Assembly (NCBI RefSeq): GCF_000577615.1 | Contig: NZ_CBXX010000038.1 | Coordinates: 20,891-84,890, forward strand | Reading direction: 5' to 3' | Source: Herbaspirillum sp. RV1423 | GTDB lineage: Bacteria > Pseudomonadota > Gammaproteobacteria > Burkholderiales > Burkholderiaceae_D | Length of the DNA stretch: 64,000 bases | Shown: positions 1 to 9,497 of the stretch, piece after piece | Layout: each line of letters opens with the position of its first letter | How positions within the stretch are numbered: position 1 is the first letter of the stretch | Notes under the pieces: generated by a model | Told to the model about the DNA's origin: nothing | Databases searched by the model: none | Seen by the model: only the letters and a program-made list of their open reading frames with translations | Made by a program: the position numbers and the translations under genes

Positions 1-52
1 ACGGGGCGCAAGCGCCGGTATTGCTCGATGTTCAGTGCGCGATATCAACGAA

Positions 53-80
53 AACGCCTGACCGTCTCCGACCAGGCGTT
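53..80 (-). terminator. Probable intrinsic terminator of the 82-aa gene
   Basis: An 8-bp inverted repeat (AACGCCTG / CAGGCGTT) with a 12-base loop lies 27 bp past the stop of the minus-strand gene at 107-355. Read on the minus strand the stem is followed by TTTTCG, a short U tract. The stem is GC-rich but the tail is short, so termination strength is uncertain. Confidence 0.5.
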
Positions 81-106
81 GCGAATGCGATACCCGTAAA
101 TGGATA

Positions 107-355
107 TCAGGCCAGCTTGTCCAATGGGAAATCTGCGCCTACCTCATCCTGCAATTCGCTCATGCGATCACAACTACGATCGACACCGCCAGTGACATCG
201 TTGATGACGCGCACCGCCTTACCCTGTGTGAGAAAGTGCTTCAGGGTTGACGCCACGATAGCAAACGCCGGTGAGTCCTTGCGGGTCTTCAGCTCTCGCC
301 ATGTTTCACTGCCAATGTAAAGATTACCGTCTTCTTGAATGTTCAGTTGCGTCAT
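107..355 (-). CDS. Hypothetical 82-aa protein downstream of traG
   Basis: I do not recognise this small acidic soluble protein. The start is well supported: ATG at 355 is preceded by AAGGAGTG at good spacing. It follows traG by 161 bp of AT-rich sequence and has its own hairpin terminator at 53-80, so it may be a separate unit or the last gene of the transfer operon. No signal peptide, membrane segment or metal-binding cysteine cluster is visible. Confidence 0.55.
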   Translation of the reverse strand: MTQLNIQEDGNLYIGSETWRELKTRKDSPAFAIVASTLKHFLTQGKAVRVINDVTGGVDRSCDRMSELQDEVGADFPLDKLA

Positions 356-516
356 ATATCACTCCTTGATATTAGGTCAGCTATTGTCGAGGGAGCGAGA
401 CATATTGTCAAAAGACACGTAAAAAAATCCCGGCCACCCGCTCGTAAATCTCATGTACTTCTATACATTCTCATTGACTTATAGAATTCACAATTGACGT
501 CAAGTTTGAAACTGTT

Positions 517-3336
517 CTAGCGAGGCGTATTGAGTGTGGATTTCACTTCCGAATCGATAGCGGCGCCGCCAGGTGCACCGGATATTCTCGGCGGCTGGCC
601 CGGCTCACCTGCCCTGCCCGATCCGTGGCCAGCACTGTGCGCAGATCTTCCAGGATTGCCGCCTTTAGTGTTGGATGCACCACCTGGTAGATGAGGGGCA
701 GAAGGCGCAGACGGATCACCTGCAGGACGTGCGTTGTCCAGGGCATTAGTGTCGAGGCCGTAACCCTCCATAGCCTTAACCGCGCCAGAAAGATATTCTG
801 TCGCTTTCAAGCGGTCTTGTGCTGATGCGTTTGTGTCTCCAGCCATCAAGGTTGCCGCACGTATGTTTTCGAGAGCCGACTGGCCGCGACCATCAATGTG
901 ATCGATGCTCCCATTTCCAGATTCGGACCGTGCACGTGCCAGGTACTGTGCAGCGCCAGGGTCAGAAGAAAATGCTCGACTTTGAGGGCCAACCATAAAA
1001 CGCTGAAAGTCCGCATTCGTCTCAGCCTGGTTTGCGACTTGGGCAGCTGAAATGCTTTGCGTGTTTGCGACGAAAGAAGCACTTCTGCGAACGGCCGTGT
1101 CTGCGGACTCAGTTGTGCTGTGAACGTGACTGAGAGTGTCGCTGTAACTGGCTTGTGTAGAGGAGACATGCGAAAGCGTCTTCTCGCTTCTATGATCCAT
1201 GGAGCTATTCCCAGTAACGCTGCTGCCGTTATCATGAACGCTGGAGGTGGCGACTCTCAGCGCCCTTGAGCGCTCTTCCTCAGAAGCCTTATAGTCAGTT
1301 TGATTTGCATTCTGTTGCCATGACCTCGACCGTGATCCGCCGGCTTTGACCCCCGCATCCCACTTCAACGGGTTGAGCCCCCCACTTACTTCAGCACCGA
1401 CGTGCGCCTCATTCGTAGTCGAATTCAGTTTCCCATCGGTATCGCTGTGGCCGGACTTGTTGGAATGATTTTCACCAGATGAAAGTTGCTTGTCGTAAGC
1501 ACTCTTGACACTATCAAAGACCGATTTGCTGACTCCCACGCTGTTATAGTCCCCGCTACGAAATGCGTTTTCCCACGATTGCAATTGATTGTGACCCTCG
1601 CTGAGAGTACGAATTTGCGCGTTGGAATCTTGGATGGCTTGTGCGGCAGTAACTTCCGTGCCACCCATTGTCGAGCGGATCGCTGCTGCGGATAGACTAC
1701 CTGCAGGAGTGATGGTCGACGAGTTCAGTCCCTGTTGCGCCTGGAAAGCACTACCTTGGCGTATGAGTGGGACTGAATCAATTGCATTCGGAGTAGTTGT
1801 CTCGCCGACTTTGTTGCTATGTGAGCCAAGGCTATCGGAGATACGAACCATTGCGGCGCCGGCACTCAAGCCAAAAATCGTGGTCATCAAAATTGGTAAT
1901 TGCGACATCATCTGGCTAGCAGTTCCAATTTTCATCGAGAACTCTTTGTAGACTTCCATCATCTGCGCATGAGCGATGTAGCCGCCTTGAGAGATTGAGC
2001 GCATGAAACTTGCAATCTGGGTGTAGATCATGCCGTTGATGATCTCTGCGCCCACATGCATAGCCAGAATCGGCCATACGATCATATGAATCGCGGCCAA
2101 AAACGTTTTGTTAACGTTCAGGCCCACATACATCATGCACATGATCAAGACAGGACCGAGCGCAATAATGAAGCACAAGATCGCATTAGCGAAGTGCCCC
2201 ATGTACATCACACCTTCGTTTGAATTGGCGGCCAGCTGAATGTTGTTGCGCTCGATCTCATTGGCTTGAGTTGCAGTAGCGAGACACGCGATTTTGTACT
2301 GACCGTCTGCCTTGAGGCAATTGAGGTCAGCACGAACGAGTTCACTGAACATCAAATTTACAAGTTCGGCATTTGCCTGGGCCGCACCACCAGCCAGTGT
2401 ATTCGTTACCGTGTTCGCTGTCCGGACAGCCAGGTATTCGCGTGATAAGGAACCAATATCAAAATCAGCAGAAGCATTGGGTTGATCGCTTGAGTTCACT
2501 GCCCCCTGCACAACGCGTGTGAAATCTGTTGAATACAGCGCAGTGTTGATATTTTCCGCTACCTGGTTTGCGGCGTCGAAACAGCTGACCAAGTGATTTC
2601 CAGCCACGTCAATATCAGGAACCTTACCGGTCAAATTCAAAGAGGCTTGATAAAGCAGCGCGCCAATAGAAGTAGGGCTGTCGCCGGCGGCGTCGTACAC
2701 AGAGAGCGACTGAGCAGCAGTCGCGCCGCCATTGCCTGCGGTACTGACCAGGGAATTGATTGTTGCGTAGTTAAATCCAGAATCGGAACCCAAGCAGGCG
2801 CTGATGACCGAATTAACCTGCGAGTTTATCCCGCCCAACTTCATGATTGCGGTACGCGAGGTCAGCAAGACCTTGAGGGGGTTGATGAAACCGGTGCTCG
2901 ATGCAGAAATGGCAGAATAGTCCGTAGCGACGCCTTGATAAGCAGTTTCAACCACTTTCCCAACGTCTTGACCAAGCCCTGTGAACGTTGCCGGCACGGC
3001 TGAAAGGATCACAGGAACATTGGAAACAATGGCCACATTTCCTGACACCGTGCTTTCGATCTGAACATCCGTTTTTACATCACCATTCGTCAGCATGCCA
3101 GCGAGCAGAAATGGAACAATGAATGCCGGCCATTCCTTACCAGGTGAGGAAGCGCCTCCTGCAGCTCCTTGGAATGCTGCCGAAGTCGACAGCGTGAACA
3201 GTTTCCACATCGCGGCCGCCACAGCGCAGCCCCATATGATTCCCTGCTGACTACAAATCATAGCGACGCCGTTGAAGATGGCGCTGAGCGTGGACAGATC
3301 AGGGTCAGTTGTGTAAATCGTTTGGGCAGAAAACAT
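517..3336 (-). CDS. traG: Conjugal transfer protein TraG (F-type, mating-pair stabilisation)
   Basis: A 939-aa inner-membrane protein, matching the length of F TraG. The N-terminal half has hydrophobic segments (about residues 20-45, 380-420, 435-465 and 480-500), which in F take part in pilus assembly. The C-terminal half is a long periplasmic region rich in Ser, Thr, Gln and Asn with heptad-like stretches, the part linked in F to mating-pair stabilisation and entry exclusion. Its ATG overlaps the last base of the traH stop codon, so the two are translationally coupled. It closes the F-type set traF-traH-traG. The Ser/Asn-rich tail ending in Gly/Pro-rich sequence is the least conserved part. 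Confidence 0.9.
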   Translation of the reverse strand: MFSAQTIYTTDPDLSTLSAIFNGVAMICSQQGIIWGCAVAAAMWKLFTLSTSAAFQGAAGGASSPGKEWPAFIVPFLLAGMLTNGDVKTDVQIESTVSGNVAIVSNVPVILSAVPATFTGLGQDVGKVVETAYQGVATDYSAISASSTGFINPLKVLLTSRTAIMKLGGINSQVNSVISACLGSDSGFNYATINSLVSTAGNGGATAAQSLSVYDAAGDSPTSIGALLYQASLNLTGKVPDIDVAGNHLVSCFDAANQVAENINTALYSTDFTRVVQGAVNSSDQPNASADFDIGSLSREYLAVRTANTVTNTLAGGAAQANAELVNLMFSELVRADLNCLKADGQYKIACLATATQANEIERNNIQLAANSNEGVMYMGHFANAILCFIIALGPVLIMCMMYVGLNVNKTFLAAIHMIVWPILAMHVGAEIINGMIYTQIASFMRSISQGGYIAHAQMMEVYKEFSMKIGTASQMMSQLPILMTTIFGLSAGAAMVRISDSLGSHSNKVGETTTPNAIDSVPLIRQGSAFQAQQGLNSSTITPAGSLSAAAIRSTMGGTEVTAAQAIQDSNAQIRTLSEGHNQLQSWENAFRSGDYNSVGVSKSVFDSVKSAYDKQLSSGENHSNKSGHSDTDGKLNSTTNEAHVGAEVSGGLNPLKWDAGVKAGGSRSRSWQQNANQTDYKASEEERSRALRVATSSVHDNGSSVTGNSSMDHRSEKTLSHVSSTQASYSDTLSHVHSTTESADTAVRRSASFVANTQSISAAQVANQAETNADFQRFMVGPQSRAFSSDPGAAQYLARARSESGNGSIDHIDGRGQSALENIRAATLMAGDTNASAQDRLKATEYLSGAVKAMEGYGLDTNALDNARPAGDPSAPSAPHLPGGASNTKGGNPGRSAHSAGHGSGRAGEPGQPPRISGAPGGAAIDSEVKSTLNTPR

Positions 3337-4820
3337 TATTGGGCCGCCTTACTATTCAGTCGTGCTGCGAGATCAATCATTTGCATCACATGCAAACGGG
3401 AACGATCGTTCAAACACTGATTTTGTTTGTCCAGATAATCCTTCCGCAGATGTTCAATGTTTGTTCTCACCTCGTCGCCCAGCTGGTAGCTGTTATTAGC
3501 CTGAATGCCATTGGCCGCCTTATACAACGCCTGTCCAATCTGAGCCGCAACACAGTTGATAATTGGTTGCTTGAGCATGTTGGCAATATCGAGGCGCGCA
3601 TTTGGATCACTGATTTTGCTCATCAGGGCTACGATCGGCATACCGGCTTGGTGTTGAAATTGATTCTGTGTAGCGGTGAACTTGCCGCTACTTTCGCTAT
3701 TGGCCATACCGACGATAGATGTCTCCGTAGGGGCTGATCCATCATTGGAGCCGAAAAGCATGTTGTTAACCCAGCCCTCGATGCCCTGGTAGTTGTATGC
3801 GACGGTTTGCATTTGCGTGCAAGGCTGAGCATCTGCATCAGAAGAGACGCCTGAACCATTTGGATTCAAACATCTGTAAATCCGCAATGGAATATCAGGG
3901 CGAGGTGATCCAGTTCCTCCCCCATGAATCATGTCATCAAGCGTGAGAATGGCTGGTGCCTTACATTCGATGCGTGAACCGATGCTCCCGGTCGGAGATG
4001 TCGTGCTGGTGGTAGTGCCGTCTTCATTAGACTGATCGCATGGAACGCCGGCGACGGAGTATCCGATAAAAGAAAGAAGAATTTGATTATTCAGGGAATT
4101 TGGGTCTGATGCATCGTCGGTAGATCCGTCAGAATTTGGTAATCCAGCCATACCGAGAATGCCAGAGGCGCCGGATGCTTTGATCGCCTTGACCGCTGCG
4201 TTACCAGCCCGCGGATTGGAATGCCCAGCGGTATTCAGATAGGAAGTTGCGTTAGAAAGGTACGAAGACAAAGCGTCCATCGAATCAGAAAATGCGGACT
4301 TTTCGACAGCGCCGGTATTGCCGTCACCATCAATCGCATCCGAGATCGCCTTCGACGCCGGATCAACGATCAAATGCGCCATCGAGCAGGAATTTTTGCC
4401 CAGGTTGTTCATCGCTTGGAGCAGCGACTGAAATTCGGTCATCAGTTTGGACAGAGACGGGCTGATCAGCTGAATTGCAGCTTTGAAAGCCAGGCCTGCA
4501 GCGTTAGAAGCGATATTTCGGAACAGAGCAACGAGAGCCTGGCCATTGATGAAGCTGAAACTGCCTCCGAAGAGATCGATGCCGCCGCACCCAGCGGTAA
4601 GCCGTGGAGGATCGAAGGAAACCAGATTCACAGAACGTATCGGCGATCGCATAGCTACCGATCCACCAAAAACCCCCATTCGATCACGCGAGGTGAACGT
4701 CGTTGTGGCCGTGGTATTGGACATGAACATCGAGTTCAGATCCGCCATGATGCCGGCATTGGCTGCTGGCGAAATGAACACTAAGGCAGTGAAGAAGTAC
4801 GCAAATATTTTTTTCATCAT
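3336..4820 (-). CDS. traH: Conjugal pilus assembly protein TraH
   Basis: A 494-aa exported protein with a signal peptide (MMKK, hydrophobic run, AANA-G cleavage). After it come the features expected of TraH: an early region containing CGGIDLFGGSFSFIN, a central coiled region, and a C-terminal part with INCVAAQIGQALYKAAN. In F, TraH works with TraF in the periplasm for pilus extension and retraction. It lies between traF (11 bp upstream) and traG (1-bp overlap). Several cysteines fit a need for the disulfide machinery encoded in the same locus. ATG codons at 4820 and 4817 are both possible starts. Confidence 0.9.
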   Translation of the reverse strand: MMKKIFAYFFTALVFISPAANAGIMADLNSMFMSNTTATTTFTSRDRMGVFGGSVAMRSPIRSVNLVSFDPPRLTAGCGGIDLFGGSFSFINGQALVALFRNIASNAAGLAFKAAIQLISPSLSKLMTEFQSLLQAMNNLGKNSCSMAHLIVDPASKAISDAIDGDGNTGAVEKSAFSDSMDALSSYLSNATSYLNTAGHSNPRAGNAAVKAIKASGASGILGMAGLPNSDGSTDDASDPNSLNNQILLSFIGYSVAGVPCDQSNEDGTTTSTTSPTGSIGSRIECKAPAILTLDDMIHGGGTGSPRPDIPLRIYRCLNPNGSGVSSDADAQPCTQMQTVAYNYQGIEGWVNNMLFGSNDGSAPTETSIVGMANSESSGKFTATQNQFQHQAGMPIVALMSKISDPNARLDIANMLKQPIINCVAAQIGQALYKAANGIQANNSYQLGDEVRTNIEHLRKDYLDKQNQCLNDRSRLHVMQMIDLAARLNSKAAQ

Positions 4821-4831
4821 CTCGGTCTACT

Positions 4832-5815
4832 CTAGTATTGTTTCAACAACATCGGTTCAACAGTCTTTCGGATTGCTTCCGGATCGTTTGGATCTAGGCG
4901 CAGCTTGTTCAGATCCTCAGTACTAGCTACACCTCGATCCCAGACATCCAAATCTTTCATCGTCTGTCTCGAAAGCAATTTGGTTTTGTGGCCAGCAAAA
5001 GCAATCATCTTGGCCAACTCGGTCAGTGCATAAAATCCCTGCGACACGATCTTGTATTCGTTAGGATCTGCACCATTCGTATAGCCCTTTGGTTGATGCA
5101 CATACACGATTGATGGTGTGAGCTTGAGGCTGAGTTTGTGGAACAAGCCGTTATCTTTACTGATGGGCCCCACATAGCCCTTTGGACGGGCGCCGTCCAA
5201 AGAAACAATCAACGCCTCCATGCCGTATTCGCGATAGAGCATTTGCACTACCGGCATTTGCATTGCGCAGAACCGGCATTCACCATCAACGAATACGACC
5301 AGCCCGCCCACTTTTGACAGTTCGCGCACAGCTTCGCCCTCTGCAAGTTTGTTGGCATTGCGGATTGCTTGGGCACCCGTACTGGCATATGGAACGCGAT
5401 TGTTTTCGTTCAGCAGAGGATCTTCGTTGGTTACTTCGGTCACCTTTTCCGAGAACCGCTGTGCCTTATCCATGGTGATACGCTTCACATAGAGATAGGC
5501 TTTAACGTTGTCTGTGGTCGGGTCATTGACGGCCTTCTCTTCGAGCAATTCATAGTTTTTACGTAGAAATTCCACATCAACCTTTTGCTCTTTTGCCGGC
5601 GCCGATGAAGTTGTCACTGGCTTTGGGGCCGCCTTCGTTACAGAGGGACGCGCTTCAATTTTCTTTTCCGGCACAACATACGGCTGATAATTCAGAAATG
5701 CGTCGCCATAGGCATCGTCCAGATGTACGTCGGCGGCATAGACCAAACTTGATGCTGCGATTGCAGGGGCCAGCAGTAACCCGATAGTGAATTTGCGATA
5801 GGTCATTTTTCGCAT
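4832..5815 (-). CDS. traF: Conjugal pilus assembly protein TraF (thioredoxin-like)
   Basis: A 327-aa periplasmic protein with an N-terminal signal sequence and a thioredoxin-fold C-terminal half. Unlike F TraF, which lacks a CXXC motif, it has CRFC (in VDGECRFCAMQ), so it could be redox-active. A Pro-rich and Lys-rich stretch follows the signal peptide. The ATG at 5815 lies inside a perfect 14-bp palindrome (5808-5821); an internal ATG at 5806 (MTYRKF) starts just after the palindrome and gives a cleaner signal peptide, so it may be the real start. It sits between the S26 peptidase (7 bp upstream) and traH. Confidence 0.85.
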   Translation of the reverse strand: MRKMTYRKFTIGLLLAPAIAASSLVYAADVHLDDAYGDAFLNYQPYVVPEKKIEARPSVTKAAPKPVTTSSAPAKEQKVDVEFLRKNYELLEEKAVNDPTTDNVKAYLYVKRITMDKAQRFSEKVTEVTNEDPLLNENNRVPYASTGAQAIRNANKLAEGEAVRELSKVGGLVVFVDGECRFCAMQMPVVQMLYREYGMEALIVSLDGARPKGYVGPISKDNGLFHKLSLKLTPSIVYVHQPKGYTNGADPNEYKIVSQGFYALTELAKMIAFAGHKTKLLSRQTMKDLDVWDRGVASTEDLNKLRLDPNDPEAIRKTVEPMLLKQY

Positions 5816-5821
5816 GCGAAA
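5808..5821. promoter_or_regulatory. 14-bp palindrome TTTCGCATGCGAAA at the traF start
   Basis: A perfect 14-bp palindrome overlaps the first possible ATG of traF. It is the core of the 18-bp palindrome found at 20359-20376 and 52053-52070. Its position inside the operon could allow internal control of traF-H-G or ParB/KorA-like binding; the overlap with a start codon also leaves room for chance. Confidence 0.45.
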
Positions 5822-6451
5822 TTAGAACACCCGGAAGCCACGACCGACTACTTCATCAAATGACAAGTAGCCCCAATAGCGTGAGTCGTTGGAATATTTG
5901 GCGGTGCCGATCATGAACAAGCTATTCGGCGGCACAATTTCCGAGCGATAGAATGACTCTTCGCTCTTCTTGTAGATCGGAGCGTCTTCAAGGCCAGAAG
6001 CTACCAATTTGCCATTGACGAAGACCTGGCCGGCAGTGATCAACAGATGATCCCCGGGAATCGCCGCGACTTTCTTTAGCACATAGGTCTGCGTGACATA
6101 GCTCAGGGCACCCCGCGGTTTCCAAAACAGATACATGTCACGCTGAATTGCGTCAGGGCGTGAGTACAACATCATCGCCAGGTGTAGCTCAGGCAAGCAG
6201 CTTGCATCGTTTGGATTGAAGGCAAATCCGATGAATTTTTTTCCATGTCCCCAATAGATGCCCGAAAGGGCTACGATGAGCACAAAAATTGCCAGGTATG
6301 GCCGGGTAAGTTGGCGATCACCGGTATTGAAGGCGAAGCCAAAAATGCTCTTAAAAATCTTAGCTGGTGAAGTCACGACAGAAACAATCGCTTGTCGAAA
6401 AGAGAGCTGGAATTCACTTTGCATTTCCTGCCTCAGCTTTCTTTTTGGCAT
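5822..6451 (-). CDS. S26-family signal peptidase of the transfer locus (TrhF/TraF-RP4 type)
   Basis: A 209-aa protein with one membrane segment (about residues 50-68) followed by an S26-type periplasmic domain. The Lys-box VLKKVAAIPGDHL and the box-E-like SNDSRYWGYL are clear. The serine nucleophile is probably the Ser in NDASCLPE, although the usual S-x-P context is altered. Such peptidases in transfer loci process pilin or other exported components. The ORF overlaps the upstream gene by 38 bp with ATG at 6451; ATG at 6424 would shorten the overlap. Followed after 6 bp by traF. Confidence 0.8.
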   Translation of the reverse strand: MPKRKLRQEMQSEFQLSFRQAIVSVVTSPAKIFKSIFGFAFNTGDRQLTRPYLAIFVLIVALSGIYWGHGKKFIGFAFNPNDASCLPELHLAMMLYSRPDAIQRDMYLFWKPRGALSYVTQTYVLKKVAAIPGDHLLITAGQVFVNGKLVASGLEDAPIYKKSEESFYRSEIVPPNSLFMIGTAKYSNDSRYWGYLSFDEVVGRGFRVF

Positions 6452-6860
6452 CTACCTCGGCTTGGTCGATCGCGTCAGCCAGTTCCTTTGTTATATTGCG
6501 AGCGCCATCAGGAAGCGCCGCGACGACATAGTTATTATTTTCGTCGCGAGCTGCTTCCAATACGATGTAGCCCTGGTCTGCATACTTCTGCAACACGGAA
6601 AGAATTGGCTCAGCGACCCTGCTTTGCAGCTGCTCTCCGGTTTCGTTTGGATGAGAAAGAACAGACTGCAGAATCAAGGTGCCTCTCTCTGCAATCACGT
6701 ACTTAGGCGTTGCCAGGGCATCAGCCTTAGCTTGCGGATCGAGCTTGGCCATGTGATGACCAATAAACGCACTGGCGCCACAAAAAGCGAACACTGCGAA
6801 GAGTGGAACAGGAGTGGTGATTGCAGATGCAATGCGCTTAGAAATAGGCTTTTTCATCAA
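6414..6860 (-). CDS. Small membrane-anchored transfer protein, possibly TrbI-like
   Basis: A 148-aa protein with one N-terminal membrane segment (about residues 18-37) and a periplasmic domain containing YVIAERGTLIL and YADQGYIVLEA, ending in a Lys/Ala-rich tail. Its place directly after traC, overlapping it by 23 bp, and its size resemble F-type TrbI, which affects pilus retraction. I cannot confirm the family by eye. It overlaps the signal peptidase gene, so the set is translationally coupled. Confidence 0.5.
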   Translation of the reverse strand: MMKKPISKRIASAITTPVPLFAVFAFCGASAFIGHHMAKLDPQAKADALATPKYVIAERGTLILQSVLSHPNETGEQLQSRVAEPILSVLQKYADQGYIVLEAARDENNNYVVAALPDGARNITKELADAIDQAEVDAKKKAEAGNAK

Positions 6861-9438
6861 TAGCAGCTTTCAATTCGGTGTGAATTTGTTGGTCACTCAG
6901 ACCGTCAGTAGTACGCAGCGTCTGGATAATTTCCTGGAGCCATTTACTGCGAGAACGCGACTTATCGCCAGTAAGTTTTTCGATGGCATCGACGGCTGTC
7001 ATCCCCATCTTCATCATCCGGAAAATCTCGCTGCGCTCTTCGCCGTCTGTACTGAATAGGACACGAGTAAAGGGATCGACGTAGAGCCGGCAACGCTCAT
7101 ATGTTTGCTCACCGCAGATGAGGAGGCCCGAGTACACGCCTTTGACGGTTTTAACGTCCTTGATGGAACGATTAAAAAAGCCGTCATCGGCAAAGCTACT
7201 GAGGACTTTTTCAGCGATGATCTTGTCAACTTCTTCTTTTTCTTGTCGCAGGATGACTTTCCAAGACGACTGACTAAGAATGATGTCGCCGGTAGCGAAG
7301 CCCTTAAGGTCGCGTGGAGACTGTGTAAGCACCCAAATGGAACCCTCGTCTTTCCGCGCCTTGCGGTAAATTTGCTGAACCACCCAAGCTGCACCTGGAT
7401 CTCTCAGGAGATCCATCACTTCATCTAACAGAATAAGTTTGCGGCCGGGACGCTTTTTAACCACTTCCAGCAGCATGTTCATGACGAGAAAGAGGACGCA
7501 TTGCTTCAGATGGTCGTCGCCGTCAAGGCCAGACATTTCATAGACGACAAAGAGTTTTTGGGGATCAAGCGTGCCTGTGCCGTTGAAGAAGCGGCCGCGT
7601 GCAGGCGATTCGAGGAAGTTTTTGAGCCGCGGAATCAGGTTTGTGGCAGCAACGACCACTTCGCTCTTCATTTGGTCCTGTGCGCTGTTGTTCTTGATGC
7701 TCTCCAGGCAGTCCAGGACGGTGTTGTAATCGGCTTTGTTTTGTCTCTTCAGCCAAGCAGCTGCAACAGCCTCGCTCATAGCGATACGAGCTCCAGATTC
7801 AATCTCTTCTTCGAAAAACGACATTTTGAGGCCGATGGCGGTAATCAGCTCCTTTTGCTCATCGAACGCTTCCTGGTTGAGCGGCGTAAAAGGATTGAGA
7901 GAGGGGATATTGGAGCTGCGCAAGTTAAATTCGTTTACTTCACCATCAATAAACTCAGCCGTCTTTTTGCCAGAGTTACCGTTGTCGAAGTAATAGACCG
8001 GTGTTCCTTCGGCCACGCTGCAGACAATCATTTCTTGTGCTGCGAAGGATTTTCCTGAGCCGGAACCACCAGCGAGGACGCCGTTTTTGTTGGTGTTAGT
8101 GCGGAAAATATCCCAAAAAAAGGACTCTCCCCGTTCGGTCATGAGTGCCATACCCGTGTGGTTGCTACGAAGATTGGCATTGCCTCGATAGTCGGAATAA
8201 ATCGGCAGCAAATACGCGGCCGAGCTGGCCGGCATGATTGCCTCGCTCACCAGTTTTTTGGCGATAAGAGGCGAAAAATTCATGGGAAGAGTTTGAACAA
8301 AACGTTGGCCGATCAGCCAACGAACCGGACGCGCATCAAACTGAAGATAGTTCATCGTATTCATCAGTGTGGTGCGGGTCTCAATCATTTCCTGTTTGGT
8401 CTTGCCAAAGGCAAAAGCAACCAGGCTTGAGTATGTGTACTTGTTCTGACCGTCGCTGCAAGCTTTCTGCAGATACGCGAGATCATTGACCACTTGCTGG
8501 CTGTCTTCAGATCCGAGTGCAAATGGCGCTTTGCCGCCGTTCTTTGATCTGGAATTCAGCGCACGCTCAACACGTGTTGATTCCTGGCTTTGGTTTGCAA
8601 CGCGAACGGTAGTGCTGAGAATATATGGCGTCTTGGGGCGGATTCCACCTCCGCCCTCTGCAATCTTACCGTCCAAGAGCGGTGCGCCGATGACCAGGTT
8701 CATTAAAGCATTGGTCGGCTTTCTTGGCAGTCGTTTAGGGACAACGGCGCCGCAGTACACATCGTTAATCAAGGCGTATTCGCGATGAGTAAAATCAAAT
8801 TCGTCGTCGCCGCCGAAGATCTGATTCCGCAGAGGCAACAACGGATCGAGTTCGACAGAAGGGCGAGGCTTATAGATATTGGCTAACTGGCGATAGATCG
8901 CTGCCAAGAGTTCAGGTGACACCGGACGCGCATCAAGGAAACCGCAAGAACGGAGTCCGGCAACAAACTCATTCTGAGCTGTCATTTCATCCTCCAGCAC
9001 TTCGTCTGAAGCTTTTTTTACTGGCGTCTGAAAGGTAATCAACAAGGTTTTGTTGTTGATTGCAGGAATGCCTTCCAAACAATCTGGCGTCAACGCTTTG
9101 TGCATCAAGTGTGCTTGACGTTGTACCAGCTCAGTAATCATTTCACCGCCATGTACTTTCCCCTGCGCGAAAATATGGGGAGTGTCATAGTCGGGATAGG
9201 AAACCAACGTGAACTGAACCAAGGAGTTGTCCTTGGCCATCTTGAACACGTTTTTAACAAGTGTTGGGACTTCGGAGCCGCCACCAGACAGCGGGCTCAT
9301 CTCATAAGTCCTGCCAATGAATTGAGGCGACTTTTCAGGAGTCGCCATCATCAGGTTGGTGTCCGCGACGTAGGACTCCAGATTGACAAAGTTGCTGGCG
9401 AGTTTGAACCGTTGATTGAGTGGATTGCGAAGCTGCAT
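6838..9438 (-). CDS. traC: Type IV secretion ATPase TraC
   Basis: The conjugation motor ATPase (VirB4 class) that powers pilus assembly at the inner membrane. About 866 aa, near F TraC (876). Walker A GGSGSGKS lies near residue 460 and Walker B KLILLDEVMD near 670, followed by the RKDEGSIWVLTQSP stretch typical of the family. The frame stays open to a TTG at 9501 overlapping the pilin stop, but that version would translate through a 24-bp palindrome; I prefer ATG at 9438 (MQLRNP), although neither start has a strong ribosome-binding site. The gene follows the pilin gene and overlaps the next gene by 23 bp. Confidence 0.93.
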   Translation of the reverse strand: MQLRNPLNQRFKLASNFVNLESYVADTNLMMATPEKSPQFIGRTYEMSPLSGGGSEVPTLVKNVFKMAKDNSLVQFTLVSYPDYDTPHIFAQGKVHGGEMITELVQRQAHLMHKALTPDCLEGIPAINNKTLLITFQTPVKKASDEVLEDEMTAQNEFVAGLRSCGFLDARPVSPELLAAIYRQLANIYKPRPSVELDPLLPLRNQIFGGDDEFDFTHREYALINDVYCGAVVPKRLPRKPTNALMNLVIGAPLLDGKIAEGGGGIRPKTPYILSTTVRVANQSQESTRVERALNSRSKNGGKAPFALGSEDSQQVVNDLAYLQKACSDGQNKYTYSSLVAFAFGKTKQEMIETRTTLMNTMNYLQFDARPVRWLIGQRFVQTLPMNFSPLIAKKLVSEAIMPASSAAYLLPIYSDYRGNANLRSNHTGMALMTERGESFFWDIFRTNTNKNGVLAGGSGSGKSFAAQEMIVCSVAEGTPVYYFDNGNSGKKTAEFIDGEVNEFNLRSSNIPSLNPFTPLNQEAFDEQKELITAIGLKMSFFEEEIESGARIAMSEAVAAAWLKRQNKADYNTVLDCLESIKNNSAQDQMKSEVVVAATNLIPRLKNFLESPARGRFFNGTGTLDPQKLFVVYEMSGLDGDDHLKQCVLFLVMNMLLEVVKKRPGRKLILLDEVMDLLRDPGAAWVVQQIYRKARKDEGSIWVLTQSPRDLKGFATGDIILSQSSWKVILRQEKEEVDKIIAEKVLSSFADDGFFNRSIKDVKTVKGVYSGLLICGEQTYERCRLYVDPFTRVLFSTDGEERSEIFRMMKMGMTAVDAIEKLTGDKSRSRSKWLQEIIQTLRTTDGLSDQQIHTELKAAIDEKAYF

Positions 9439-9465
9439 GGTGTTTGACGGGCCGGTAAATGAATA

Positions 9466-9489
9466 GACCTGCCGGCATGCCGGCAGGTC
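9466..9489 (-). promoter_or_regulatory. 24-bp perfect palindrome between pilin gene and traC
   Basis: GACCTGCCGGCA is followed immediately by its exact reverse complement. In mRNA this gives a 10-bp GC-rich stem with a 4-base loop, 9 bp past the pilin stop and 28 bp before the preferred traC ATG. There is no U tract, so it is more likely an mRNA-stabilising or processing hairpin that raises pilin expression over downstream genes than a terminator. Confidence 0.6.
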
Positions 9490-9497
9490 CAGGTGGA

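Noticed and set aside
9466..9489. The palindrome after the pilin gene as a Rho-independent terminator
   Set aside because: No T tract follows on the minus strand and essential traC is downstream.
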